Part shown: one piece after another, positions 26,723-35,501 of the stretch
How positions within the stretch are numbered: the stretch's first letter is position 1
How the letters are laid out: every line of letters begins with the position of its first letter
Source of the DNA: JACPLA01 sp964602055
Lineage (GTDB): Bacteria > Bacteroidota > Ignavibacteria > UBA10030
Direction: 5' to 3'
NCBI GenBank assembly: GCA_964602055.1
Contig: CAZRPU010000005.1
Span: 6,623 to 70,622, forward strand
Length of the DNA stretch: 64,000 bases
Made by a program: the position numbers and the translations under genes
Notes under the pieces: generated by a model
The model's database searches: none
The model's input: only the letters and a program-made list of their open reading frames with translations
What the model was told of the DNA's origin: nothing

Positions 26723-27837
26723 AAATACTCGACCGGTATATCATCAGGCAGTTTCTCGTGACGTTTCTCTTCGGCCTCCTGGCCTTCCTCCTGATTTTCC
26801 TGGTCATCGACCTGATGGAAAAGTTGGACGATTTTATCGATGCGAACGTGCCTGCCGCCGTGATCCTGGAGTATTATGTCCATTTCACTCCAGAAATCAT
26901 CAAGCTCATGACTCCCGTTGCCATGCTCCTCGGGGCGCTCTTCGTCACGGGCCGACTCACTCAGCAGAACGAATTTGCTGCGATCAAGTCTAGCGGTCTG
27001 AGCCTCTACCGCTTCATCCTCCCGTTTTTGGGCGTGGCCCTCGTCGTGAGCCTGCTTTCGATCTATTTCAACGGCTGGGTCGTCCCGTTTTCCAATCAGA
27101 AGAAATTCGACATCGAACGGATTTATCTGAGGAAATCTTCGACCGCGACGAGCCGTTTCAATATTTTCTTTCAGGAAGGAAAGACCAGGCTTGTCTCCCT
27201 GGGCTTCTACGAAAGTACCACCCGGACGGCCCGCAGAGTGAGCATCGAGGACTTTTCCGATACGAATGCCACCGTTCTGGTTCGGAGATTCGATGCCGAG
27301 CGGATGGAATGGACACCGGGCGGGAGCGGGCCCGAAACGGCGGCCACCATTCTCTCAAGCGGATGGGAGCTCGTGGACGGCGTCGAGCGGATCATCACCG
27401 CGCAGGGAGAGGAAATGCGCCCCTTCGCCCGCGAGGCCATCGGTCGCCTGAGCCTCACCCCTTCGGAAATCGAAGAAAAGCAGCGCAAACCGGATGAGAT
27501 GGACTACGGTGAGCTGAAATCATTCATCGAATCCCAGGAACGCGCCGGGCAGGAAGTTTCGCGGTGGCTGGTGGATTATCACGGCAAGATTGCCTTTCCG
27601 TTTGCCAGCCTTATCGTCGTGCTCTTCGGCGTTCCTTTCTCGTCGAACAAAAGGAGAAGCGGCGTTGCCGTGGAGTTCGGCATATCGGTGGCTGTGACGT
27701 TCATTTATCTCGGGTTCATGAAAACCAGTCAGGTCTTCGGCTACAACGGCGATCTCAATCCCCTGCTCACTGCCTGGCTGGCGAATCTGATCTTCCTTGC
27801 CGCCGGTCTCGTCAATCTCGCCCGCGCACAGAAGTAA
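26719..27837 (+). CDS. LptF/LptG-family permease of the LPS exporter (second copy)
   Basis: A 372-residue YjgP/YjgQ-family permease. It begins KILDRYIIRQFLVTFLFGLL, has the QQNEFAAIKSSGLSLYRFILP coupling motif, a periplasmic jellyroll (about 145-250) and three C-terminal helices ending near the C-terminus. It pairs with the upstream permease to form the LptB2FG transmembrane dimer; LptB is not in the window. ATG overlaps the preceding TGA. The gene converges with the T9SS cargo gene with only 3 bases between the two stop codons and no hairpin terminator in the gap. Confidence 0.9.
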   Translation: MKILDRYIIRQFLVTFLFGLLAFLLIFLVIDLMEKLDDFIDANVPAAVILEYYVHFTPEIIKLMTPVAMLLGALFVTGRLTQQNEFAAIKSSGLSLYRFILPFLGVALVVSLLSIYFNGWVVPFSNQKKFDIERIYLRKSSTATSRFNIFFQEGKTRLVSLGFYESTTRTARRVSIEDFSDTNATVLVRRFDAERMEWTPGGSGPETAATILSSGWELVDGVERIITAQGEEMRPFAREAIGRLSLTPSEIEEKQRKPDEMDYGELKSFIESQERAGQEVSRWLVDYHGKIAFPFASLIVVLFGVPFSSNKRRSGVAVEFGISVAVTFIYLGFMKTSQVFGYNGDLNPLLTAWLANLIFLAAGLVNLARAQK

Positions 27838-27840
27838 GCT

Positions 27841-28971
27841 CTACCTCAGAAGAAGAATCTTCCGCGAAATTCTTTCCCGCCGAAATTCGCAGGAAAGGAA
27901 ATACATCCCGGAAGCAAGTTCCTCCCCTCGCAACACCACCGAATAGGTTTTTCCCGCTTCGGCACGGCCCGAGAAGAGCACCCGCACCCTCCTCCCGGCA
28001 ATGTCCAGGATGCTCAGGCGCAGCTCCCCTTCGTCCGGTACGGCAAACCTCACCTGTGTTGATGAGTTGAAAGGATTCGGATAACACTCCAGGAGAAACG
28101 GACCCCTGCCGACGTCCACCTCCGCTGTTTCGCTGAGAGTTGTCCCCCCGCTGCGATCCATCTGGCGGAGACGATACTGATGCTTCCCCGCGGCAACGTC
28201 CACGTCAGAAAACGAATACCGGCGGTGAATCTGGGTTGTTCCCGATCCGGCCACGAATCCAACCTGTCTCCATGCAGACGCGGGATCATCCTGCAAGGCA
28301 GGCCGGCGCTCGATTGCGAATCCGTAGTTATCAATTTCCGACAGCGTTTCCCACGAGACGAGCACGCCGCCGGGAATCACCCGTACGGAAAACATCGCCA
28401 GTATCACAGGAAGAGCGTTCGCCGTGCCGAGCGTCGGCCCTTCCTGATCGAACCAATCACCGGGTGTGAATCCCGATCCGTCGTATTCGAGCGAATGCCC
28501 CTCGGCAATGGCGGGTGCGAAGTCGCCCACCCCGCTCCAGATGCCGGCTGTCGCCGCGGCAGATGCCCATGCCTGCGCGCCCGCCCCCCATTGAACAAAA
28601 CTCGCCACCGTCGCCGCGCTGTGCGTCGTGCTTGTGAACAGCGCCACCGAGCCCGAAGTGTTGCCCATGTTGGAAGTCGGAGCAGAATGATAGAAATCCG
28701 TTTCTGAATCCACGCCGGTTTGCCGGAGGTGGACGACGGCAATGCCTCCCGGCTGGAGTACAACGGCGGGGAAAGTAAAATAGCCGATCCCGTCAGGATA
28801 CAGGTCGTATCCGGACAAGTCAACGGCGCTGCTGCCGGCGTTCCGGATTTCGATCTTTTCCTTCTCCGCATCGGTCCCGGCGGGGTTGAAAAGAACTTCG
28901 TTGATAAGAACTTGTGGAAACACCGGAGACGCTCCGGTGAGCGCGAGAAACAGATGGATACGGAACTTCAT
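27841..28971 (-). CDS. Secreted lamin-tail-domain protein with T9SS type A sorting domain
   Basis: A 376-residue T9SS cargo. Signal peptide about residues 1-20 (FRIHLFLALTGASPVFPQ). Residues 21-160 fit a lamin-tail (LTD) domain: QVLINEVLFNP opening, EIRNAGSSAVDLSGYDL, then VVLQPGGIAVVH. A Fn3-like segment follows (GVLVSWETLSEIDNYGFAIERR, about 205-285). The last 80 residues are the sorting domain with YPNPFNSSTQVRF, LSILDIAGRRVRVL and SGMYFLSCEF ending in KILLLR. Start ATG at 28971 has a GGGGGG just upstream; the TTG four codons before was rejected. Function outside the cell is unknown. Confidence 0.88.
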   Translation of the reverse strand: MKFRIHLFLALTGASPVFPQVLINEVLFNPAGTDAEKEKIEIRNAGSSAVDLSGYDLYPDGIGYFTFPAVVLQPGGIAVVHLRQTGVDSETDFYHSAPTSNMGNTSGSVALFTSTTHSAATVASFVQWGAGAQAWASAAATAGIWSGVGDFAPAIAEGHSLEYDGSGFTPGDWFDQEGPTLGTANALPVILAMFSVRVIPGGVLVSWETLSEIDNYGFAIERRPALQDDPASAWRQVGFVAGSGTTQIHRRYSFSDVDVAAGKHQYRLRQMDRSGGTTLSETAEVDVGRGPFLLECYPNPFNSSTQVRFAVPDEGELRLSILDIAGRRVRVLFSGRAEAGKTYSVVLRGEELASGMYFLSCEFRRERISRKILLLR

Positions 28972-29016
28972 GGATCCCCCCAAGAAGGTGTGAGTAAGAG
29001 AAGATACCCCCGGCCG

Positions 29017-29045
29017 AATGTGATATTTTTTCCTCCGACTGTCAA
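29017..29045 (-). promoter_or_regulatory. Possible promoter of the lamin-tail cargo gene
   Basis: TTGACA, 17 bases, CACATT on the minus strand; the -35 is perfect, the -10 deviates at its first base. Leader of about 40 bases to the ATG at 28971. Confidence 0.4.
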
Positions 29046-29072
29046 GTCCCCTTGATGTCGGCCGAAGAAGAA

Positions 29073-30200
29073 TCAGGATAGGCGTTTGCGGAATCCCGCG
29101 ACGCTCAGGGAGAGAATGACAACTCCGAATGCGAGGAGGGCGAGCGTCTGCGGCCAGAGGGTCTCGATGCCGGTTCCTTTGAGGAACAGGCCTCGTATGA
29201 TTTCCATGAAATAACGAAGGGGAATTGCGTACGTCAAAACCTGCACCACCGGTGGCATGTTCTCGATGGGAAAGGTGAATCCCGAAAGGAAGATGAAGGG
29301 GAAGAAGACGAAGAACTGGGCAGTCATCATCGCCTGCTGCTGAGTCCTGGAAATCGTCGATACAAAAAGACCGAGGCCCAGCGTGGTGAGAATGAACAAG
29401 CCGCAGAGCGCCAGGAGAAGGAGGACGCTTCCTTTCAGGGGGATGTCGAACCAGTTGACGGCCACGCCAAGCACCAGAAAGACATCGGTAAATCCAATGA
29501 TGGTAAAGGGAAGAAGCTTCCCGAGGATGAACTGATGCGGCCGGATGGGCGTGACCAGAATTTGTTCGATCGTTCCCGATTCCTTTTCCCTGACGATTGC
29601 CGCAGAGGAAAAGGTCGTGGTGATGATCATCAGGATGAGCGCGATAACGCCGGGAATCATGTAATTGGCGCTGCGCAGGTCGGGATTAAACCAGATGCGG
29701 GTTTTCGGCGTCACCCTTGGAACCGAGACTCCCGCCCCAAGACGCATGAGCTCCTTCAGAACGATCCCCTGCGAATATCCTCCGGTAATCTGGGCGGCAT
29801 AGTTGAGGGCGATGTTCGCCGTGTTCGCATCCGATCCGTCCGCCAGCAGCTGGATTTTCACCGGCTGCCCTTTTGAAAGGTCCCTGCCAAAATGAAGGGG
29901 AATGCTGATGGCAATCGTGGCTTTCGTCTTGTCGAGATGCTCATCTAAAAGGGCAGGACTCTCCACTTGTGCTTCAACCGTGAAGTACCCCGTATTGGTG
30001 AATCGTTCAATATACTGACGGCTTTCCGGGGATCGGTCCGCATCGTAGACGACAAGCGAGATATTTTTGACGTCGACAGTTGCCGCGTAGCCCAGCAGAA
30101 CGACCTGGACGACGGGGGCGAGGAGAACAAGAGGGAGCATTCTCTTGTCGCGGCGGATCTGGAGAAACTCTTTTATCATGAGCTCGCGGATTGCCCTCAT
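29073..30200 (-). CDS. ABC-2 type transporter permease (YbhR/YbhS-like, second)
   Basis: A 375-residue exporter permease. One transmembrane helix after KEFLQIRRDKRMLPLVLLAP, a large periplasmic domain (about residues 45-180) and five C-terminal helices including the SAAIVREKESGTIEQILVTP motif of ABC2 permeases. The start ATG at 30200 overlaps the upstream permease stop as ATGA; a long open frame reaching back to about 30587 lies inside that permease gene and was rejected. It would dimerise with the product of 30197-31330 to form the export channel. Confidence 0.9.
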   Translation of the reverse strand: MRAIRELMIKEFLQIRRDKRMLPLVLLAPVVQVVLLGYAATVDVKNISLVVYDADRSPESRQYIERFTNTGYFTVEAQVESPALLDEHLDKTKATIAISIPLHFGRDLSKGQPVKIQLLADGSDANTANIALNYAAQITGGYSQGIVLKELMRLGAGVSVPRVTPKTRIWFNPDLRSANYMIPGVIALILMIITTTFSSAAIVREKESGTIEQILVTPIRPHQFILGKLLPFTIIGFTDVFLVLGVAVNWFDIPLKGSVLLLLALCGLFILTTLGLGLFVSTISRTQQQAMMTAQFFVFFPFIFLSGFTFPIENMPPVVQVLTYAIPLRYFMEIIRGLFLKGTGIETLWPQTLALLAFGVVILSLSVAGFRKRLS

Positions 30201-31330
30201 CGCGACAGCTCCCGGTGCAGCCTCAGCGTGCTGACCCCGATCGTCACCGCGGCAAAGAGACCCAGATAGAGGAACTGCTCCCAGACCGATGGGATCCCGA
30301 CCCCTTTGAGGATGACAGATCGGACAATGGTGAGAAAGAACTTCGTCGGGATGACACTCGATATCACCTGCAGGAACCACGGCATGCTGCTCAGGGGAAA
30401 GACGAATCCCGACAGAAGAAAGCTTGGTAGCAGAGAGCTGAACACCGACATGATGAAGGCGACCTGCTGCGTCTGGGCGACGTTCGAGATGAGCATCCCT
30501 TGTCCCAATCCTCCGAGGAGAAAGACCACGATGGCAAGGTACAGCAGGAGGATGTTTCCCCGCACGCTGACGTCGAACAGCATCCATCCCATCACGACAA
30601 TGATTGTGGCCGCAAGAATGGAAATAACCAGATACGGGATCGTTTTTCCGAGGATGATTTCATTCGACCAGAGGGGTGACGTTTTCAGCTGCTCCATGGT
30701 ACCCAGTTCTTTCTCCCGGACAATCGAGAGCGATGTGGAGACCACGGTCACGATCATGAGGATGAGGCCAAACAGGCCTGGCACGAGGTATTTCGCGCTT
30801 TTCAGCTCGGGGTTGTACCACAGCTTTGGCTCAAGCCGTATCGGAAGCGCGATACTCTTTCCCTTCTTTTCCAGCCACGCCAGGAGGATTCTGTTGGAGT
30901 AATCCTGGGCCGCCAGGTTGATTATTCCCTGGGCAATAGCCGCAGTATTGGAATTGGCCCCGTCGATGATTACCTGAATTTCGGATTCTCTCCCTGAAGA
31001 GAGGTTGTCGGAAAAATTCCGCGGGATGACGATGACGATGGAAGCCTCTCCGGCTTCGAGGGCGCGGTCAATGTCCCTCTCGCCCGCGAGCCATTCTTTC
31101 AGGTCGAGATATTCCGATTGCGTTATCCGCGCGACGAACTCCCTGCTTTGCGAAGAACGGTCTTCATCATAGACCGCCACGGAAAGGTGCTTCACGTCAA
31201 AATTCAGGGCATAACCCACCATCACGAGGAGGAAGGCGGGGAGGAAAATCAGGATGCCCAGCGCTCGCTTATCGCGGCTGATTTGCAGGAACTCTTTCTT
31301 GATAATGGGAGCGATGTTGAGATGGATCAT
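30197..31330 (-). CDS. ABC-2 type transporter permease (YbhR/YbhS-like, first)
   Basis: A 377-residue paralogue of the next gene: N-terminal KKEFLQISRDKRALGILIFLP with the first helix, a periplasmic domain, and SLSIVREKELGTMEQLKTSPL before the C-terminal helices. It overlaps both neighbours by ATGA, so ATPase and both permeases are probably translated together. The pair corresponds to YbhS and YbhR of the E. coli YbhFSR exporter. Confidence 0.9.
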   Translation of the reverse strand: MIHLNIAPIIKKEFLQISRDKRALGILIFLPAFLLVMVGYALNFDVKHLSVAVYDEDRSSQSREFVARITQSEYLDLKEWLAGERDIDRALEAGEASIVIVIPRNFSDNLSSGRESEIQVIIDGANSNTAAIAQGIINLAAQDYSNRILLAWLEKKGKSIALPIRLEPKLWYNPELKSAKYLVPGLFGLILMIVTVVSTSLSIVREKELGTMEQLKTSPLWSNEIILGKTIPYLVISILAATIIVVMGWMLFDVSVRGNILLLYLAIVVFLLGGLGQGMLISNVAQTQQVAFIMSVFSSLLPSFLLSGFVFPLSSMPWFLQVISSVIPTKFFLTIVRSVILKGVGIPSVWEQFLYLGLFAAVTIGVSTLRLHRELSR

Positions 31331-32286
31331 TGGCCCTGCCCGGCTTTTTTGCGGTCTTCCTCTGCGATCAGGTGGATGAACACATCTTCCAGAGAAGGAA
31401 CGATCATTTGCAGGCGGCTGACAGCAATGTTCTTTTGACCGAGCGCCTCCCGTATCTGCCGATCACCCTGTTCCAATCCGGACGTGCTCACATGGAATGC
31501 GGAGCCAAAGATGGACGTTTCGACCACCCATTGCTTTGCCTGGAGAATCTCCATGGCTTCCACCGGATTTTCACTGAGGACCTCGAAAATCTTGTACCGT
31601 TCCAACGTGTGTTTGAGCTCCGTAGGGGACCCCAGGGCGATCAAACGTCCGGCATAGACAAGGCCAATCGTGTTGCAGTGCTCCGCTTCATCGAGGTAAT
31701 GCGTCGTCACGAACACCGTGACCCCGGCGTTGGACAACCCGTAGATGAGATCCCAGAAATTACGTCTCGAGACCGGGTCCACGCCTCCCGTCGGCTCATC
31801 GAGAAAGACAATGGGAGGTTCGTGCAGGATAGCGCAGCCGAGGGCCAGGCGCTGTTTCCATCCCCCCGAGAGCGTACGTGTGAGGCTTTTCTCTTTTCCC
31901 TCCAGTCCCGCCATGGCAACAGCCCATTGCTTCCTTTCCTCCAGCCTCTCCCCTGAGAGCCCGTAGATGCCCCCGTAGAAATGAATATTCTCCGCGACCG
32001 TGAGATCCTCATATAGGGAAAACCTCTGCGACATGTAGCCAATGCTCGATTTGACCGAGTCCGGGTTCTTTCCCACATCGAATCCCCCCACGACGGCTCT
32101 TCCGCTCGTAGGTGAAAGAAGGCCGCAGAGCATCCGGATGGTTGTCGATTTCCCCGCGCCATTTGGCCCGAGAAATCCGAAGATCTCCCCTTTCCGGACC
32201 CGGAAGGACATGTTGTCGACGGCAACGAACGAGCCGAAGGTCCGCGTCAGCCCTTCAGCTTCGACGGCATACTGTTCATGGTCCAT
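31327..32286 (-). CDS. ABC transporter ATP-binding protein (YbhF second-half-like)
   Basis: A 319-residue ATPase. Walker A GPNGAGKSTTIRML, Q-loop SQRFSLYEDLTV, signature LSGGWKQRLALG, Walker B IVFLDEPTGGVDP and H-loop THYLDEAEHC are all intact. The C-terminal about 90 residues form the DUF4162-like tail seen in drug exporters. Start ATG at 32286 has GGAGGGG upstream and overlaps the tolC-like stop by 11 bases. Together with the ATPase at 33643 it matches the two halves of E. coli YbhF, here split into separate genes. Confidence 0.93.
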   Translation of the reverse strand: MDHEQYAVEAEGLTRTFGSFVAVDNMSFRVRKGEIFGFLGPNGAGKSTTIRMLCGLLSPTSGRAVVGGFDVGKNPDSVKSSIGYMSQRFSLYEDLTVAENIHFYGGIYGLSGERLEERKQWAVAMAGLEGKEKSLTRTLSGGWKQRLALGCAILHEPPIVFLDEPTGGVDPVSRRNFWDLIYGLSNAGVTVFVTTHYLDEAEHCNTIGLVYAGRLIALGSPTELKHTLERYKIFEVLSENPVEAMEILQAKQWVVETSIFGSAFHVSTSGLEQGDRQIREALGQKNIAVSRLQMIVPSLEDVFIHLIAEEDRKKAGQGQ

Positions 32287-33631
32287 CAGACGATTCCCCT
32301 CCGACGGCACGCTTCAGCTTTTCCCTTTGGATGACAAAATCGACAACCGCATTGGTTTCATTCAGCCGGGCCTGCAGGAGGGCAGTCTCTGCGTCGAGGA
32401 GTTCGGTGTTCGATGAAAGGCCCTGTTTGAACCGCTCCCGTGTGATCCGAAAACTTTCTTCGGCCTGCTGTGTACCGAAGACCGCCACCTCGATTCTTTT
32501 CCCTGCCTCAGCGGTGCGGAAATAACTCTGTGCCGCCTCCAGAGCGACGGCGTCATGTACCTGGCGCACCATCGCTTCGGTCTGTACGACGCCTGCCTGA
32601 GCCTGCGAAGTCTGGCTGGAGGTTGCGAACCAATCCCAGAGATTCCACTGCAACGATACGCCGACATCCCACGACTTCTCCCAGGAATCTTTCGGCGGAA
32701 TGATCCTCTGGTTGGGGCGGGCATAGTCGTAGTTGGCAAGGAGGACCACCTGCGGGTACCAGCCCCCGCGTGCAGCGGCCACAGCGGCTTCCTGCATGGC
32801 AAGACGCTCGCGCGCCGCTGCGACTTCTACCCTGCTGCTGCGGGCGCGCTCCATGTATGCCGTCACTTGCTTCTCCGCTGGGACACGTAATTCACCGGCC
32901 GTTTGGGGAGAGTCAGCGGGGACCAAAGCTGTTTCGAGCGGCCTCCCGACCAGGCTGTTGAGGGACATGCGAGCGATGTGGGCATTGCCTCCGGCTTCAG
33001 CATGTCTCACCTGAATATCGGAGAGCTGGGTTTGAACCTTCAAAACATCGAGGTCGGTGGCCATCCCCTGCGAGCGGAAGTTTTTGACATCCTCCAGGTG
33101 TGCGGAAACCTGCTCCACCGTCTGTGCGAGAACCGCCTCCATCCGGCGGGAGCGATAGAGATTCCAATACGCTGTTGTTACCGCAAGGCGGAGGTCCGAT
33201 TGATCCCTCGCGTACTCGAAGCCTGCGGCAGAGGCGTTCCGCTCCGAGATCTCAACGTTGTTTTTGACACGGAACCCGGTGAACAGGGACTGCTGGATCG
33301 TGAGCCTGGCGCCGTAGTTCCTCAAGATGGAAGGAAAAAGCGTTTGCTTCCCGATGACAGGAAGTGTGAGCGAGAACTCCGGCACTTCGCTGAGAACCGC
33401 TGCGCGGCCGCTCACCTTGACCTGAGGCAGGAGCGCACTACGGGCCTCTGTAGTCCGCGACTCGGCTGCATCGACACGGGCCTGCGAAGCGCGCAGCGAT
33501 GGATTGCTGCCCATGGCTTCACGGATCGCTTCGTCCAAACGAATCGGGACTGCAACGCTCTCCTGGGATCGGGCGCTTTCCATGGCGAGAGCAAGAGCGA
33601 CAAAAGTGAAAAGAACTCTGCGGACATTCAT
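32276..33631 (-). CDS. TolC-family outer-membrane efflux protein
   Basis: A 451-residue outer-membrane channel subunit. Signal peptide (MNVRRVLFTFVALALAMESARSQ) then two OEP repeats with the usual helical heptads: LDEAIREAMGSNPSLRASQARVDAAESRTTEARSALLPQVKVSG and a second LDVLKVQTQLSDIQVRHAEA block. The YDYARPNQ...WNLWDWF segment belongs to the beta-barrel part. ATG at 33631 with AGGA spacing is preferred; ATG at 33643 (TGATG with the ATPase stop) is the alternative. It lies between the two ATPase genes and provides the outer-membrane exit for this efflux pump. Confidence 0.92.
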   Translation of the reverse strand: MNVRRVLFTFVALALAMESARSQESVAVPIRLDEAIREAMGSNPSLRASQARVDAAESRTTEARSALLPQVKVSGRAAVLSEVPEFSLTLPVIGKQTLFPSILRNYGARLTIQQSLFTGFRVKNNVEISERNASAAGFEYARDQSDLRLAVTTAYWNLYRSRRMEAVLAQTVEQVSAHLEDVKNFRSQGMATDLDVLKVQTQLSDIQVRHAEAGGNAHIARMSLNSLVGRPLETALVPADSPQTAGELRVPAEKQVTAYMERARSSRVEVAAARERLAMQEAAVAAARGGWYPQVVLLANYDYARPNQRIIPPKDSWEKSWDVGVSLQWNLWDWFATSSQTSQAQAGVVQTEAMVRQVHDAVALEAAQSYFRTAEAGKRIEVAVFGTQQAEESFRITRERFKQGLSSNTELLDAETALLQARLNETNAVVDFVIQREKLKRAVGGESSDGP

Positions 33632-33642
33632 AAAGATCCTCA

Positions 33643-34566
33643 TCAGGATGAAATACGGGAAATAAAGACGTCTTCGAGGGAAGGCGGAACCGCGCGGCTG
33701 CTCCGCACGATGACACCGGTCTCCCTCAACTTTTCGAGAACTTCTGCGAGATCGGCATCATCCTTCCCGGTTACCACGTGGAGACGGTCGCCAAAGAGCT
33801 GGACGTCGTGCATCCTCCCTTTTTTCAGCACCATCATGGCTTTTCGCGGATCGTCACAAAGAATCTCCACGAGCTGCTGCCCGAAGGTCGACCGGACATG
33901 CTCGGGAGTATCGCAGATCAGCAGCTTTCCTTCGTTCATCAGGGCCACGCGCGTGCTCCGTTCCGCCTCATCGAGGTAGGGCGTGGCCATGACGATCGAG
34001 ATGCCCGATTTGAGGACACTGGAGAGAATTTTCCAGAAGTCGCGCCGCGAGACGGGGTCGACGCCCGTCGTCGGTTCGTCGAGGAAGATCACTTCGGGCC
34101 TGTGGATGAGCGTGCAGGTCAAGGCCAGTTTTTGCTTCATGCCTCCCGAAAGCCTCTCCGCGAGCCTGCCGCGAAACGGAGTGAGCCTCATGAAATCGAG
34201 CAATTCGTCCTTCCTGGCGGCATGGTGTTCGACTTTATGGATTTCCGCAAAGAAATCGATGTTTTCGTCCACCGTTAGGTCACCGTAGAGACTAAAGCGT
34301 TGGGAGAGGTAGCCGATCCTGTTCTTGATCTCCTGGCGATGCGAATGCATGGCAAGGCCTGCCACCTCGATCGATCCTTCGGTCGGCGCCAGGACTCCGC
34401 ACATCATTCGCAGGATCGTGGTCTTTCCGGCTCCATCGGGCCCGACAAGGGTGAAGATTTCCCCGCGTCGAACAGCGAGGGAAAGGCCCTGGACAGCCAT
34501 AACCTCGGGCTGGCCCTCTTCACGGAACACCTTCGTCACTCCTGACAGCGTGACAGCGTTCGTCAT
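33643..34566 (-). CDS. ABC transporter ATP-binding protein (YbhF first-half-like)
   Basis: A 307-residue ATPase. Walker A reads GPDGAGKTTILRMM with Asp in the third position, as in the N-terminal half of E. coli YbhF. Q-loop SQRFSLYGDLTV, signature RLSGGMKQKLALT and Walker B VIFLDEPTTGVDP are intact; the H-loop region reads ATPYLDEAERS, with Pro instead of the usual His, so this site may be degenerate in hydrolysis. ATG at 34566 overlaps the HlyD stop by ATGA. Confidence 0.92.
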   Translation of the reverse strand: MTNAVTLSGVTKVFREEGQPEVMAVQGLSLAVRRGEIFTLVGPDGAGKTTILRMMCGVLAPTEGSIEVAGLAMHSHRQEIKNRIGYLSQRFSLYGDLTVDENIDFFAEIHKVEHHAARKDELLDFMRLTPFRGRLAERLSGGMKQKLALTCTLIHRPEVIFLDEPTTGVDPVSRRDFWKILSSVLKSGISIVMATPYLDEAERSTRVALMNEGKLLICDTPEHVRSTFGQQLVEILCDDPRKAMMVLKKGRMHDVQLFGDRLHVVTGKDDADLAEVLEKLRETGVIVRSSRAVPPSLEDVFISRISS

Positions 34567-35489
34567 TCCTGCGTCCCCTTGAAGGTCATTGAAACGTCGG
34601 CGGGAAGGCCCGCCTTGAGTGATCCGTCCGGATTGCTCACCTTGAGCTTGACCGCAAAAACGAGCTTGACGCGTTCTTCCTTCGTCTGAATATTCTTGGG
34701 TGTAAACTCGGCGGTGGGCGATAGAAAGACAACCCGTGCGTCGAACGGTCTTTCGGGGAAGGCATCGACCGTGACCGTTGCGCCTTGACCAAGCTGAATG
34801 CGCGGAAGCACCGATTCCGCGACATAGATATTGATTTCCATTTCGCGCAAGTCGGCGATTCGAGCGACGGCAGCTCCCGGAGTCACCAGTTCCCCCGGCT
34901 CGACAAATCTGTTGACAAGAGTGCCGCCCAAAGGGGCGATCACGGAACAATCGTTCACCTTTTTCCTCAACTGGCCCATTTGCGCGGCTGCCTGATCCTT
35001 GCGGGCTTTCGCGAGAGTTACCTCTTCCTCCCTCGAGCCGCGTTGGAGCTTCTCCCAGGCCTGTTCCGCCAGCGTGAATCGTGTTCTTGCATCGTCAAGG
35101 TTTTTTTCGGATATGCTCTTCGATTTGAAAAGTTCCTCCATTCGCTGGAGATCGGCCCGGGCGCTTTCGTAGCTGGCCTTCCCCTGCAAGACGTCTTCCT
35201 TCCGGGGACCCTCAAGGATCAGCTTGTACTGTGCTTCGGCCGCGCGAAAGTTTGCCTCGGCCTGTGAAAGCTGGTACTGCCACTCCGCGGGATCAAGCCG
35301 GGCGATGGTGTCTCCCGGTGCGAGAATGTCTCCCTCTTCGGGACCGAAGAAGAGCACGGCACCTCCAACCTGGGCGCTGACCGTCACCTGACGGGCTTCG
35401 AGCGTTCCGGTTTCCGTAAGAGTGTCGCCGCCGTTGTTTGAGCATCCCGCCAGAAATACGGCTATCGAAAGCGCTGCTGTGAGTTTCAT
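34563..35489 (-). CDS. HlyD-family periplasmic adaptor lipoprotein
   Basis: A 308-residue membrane-fusion protein. Lipobox LAGC at residues 13-16 suggests lipid anchoring. Biotinyl-lipoyl halves flank a coiled-coil hairpin (about residues 70-165: LSQAEANFRAAEAQYKL ... QAAAQMGQLRKKVND), then the APLGGTLVNRFVEPGELV lipoyl part and a beta-barrel domain. It corresponds to YbhG and links the ABC-2 permeases to the TolC-like channel. It follows tetR by 12 bases. Confidence 0.93.
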   Translation of the reverse strand: MKLTAALSIAVFLAGCSNNGGDTLTETGTLEARQVTVSAQVGGAVLFFGPEEGDILAPGDTIARLDPAEWQYQLSQAEANFRAAEAQYKLILEGPRKEDVLQGKASYESARADLQRMEELFKSKSISEKNLDDARTRFTLAEQAWEKLQRGSREEEVTLAKARKDQAAAQMGQLRKKVNDCSVIAPLGGTLVNRFVEPGELVTPGAAVARIADLREMEINIYVAESVLPRIQLGQGATVTVDAFPERPFDARVVFLSPTAEFTPKNIQTKEERVKLVFAVKLKVSNPDGSLKAGLPADVSMTFKGTQE

Positions 35490-35501
35490 AACTGTTCCTT
35501 G

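Noticed and set aside
27835..27843. Terminator between the convergent lptG and lamin-tail genes
   Set aside because: Only three bases separate the stop codons and no hairpin with a T run is visible on either strand.
29073..30587. N-terminal extension of the second permease to 30587
   Set aside because: The extra 129 residues lie inside the preceding permease gene and are compositionally odd; the ATG at 30200 overlaps that gene's stop codon in the usual ATGA way.
33643..34950. N-terminal extension of the first exporter ATPase to 34950
   Set aside because: It would cover a third of the HlyD gene out of frame; ATG at 34566 gives a normal ATPase start.
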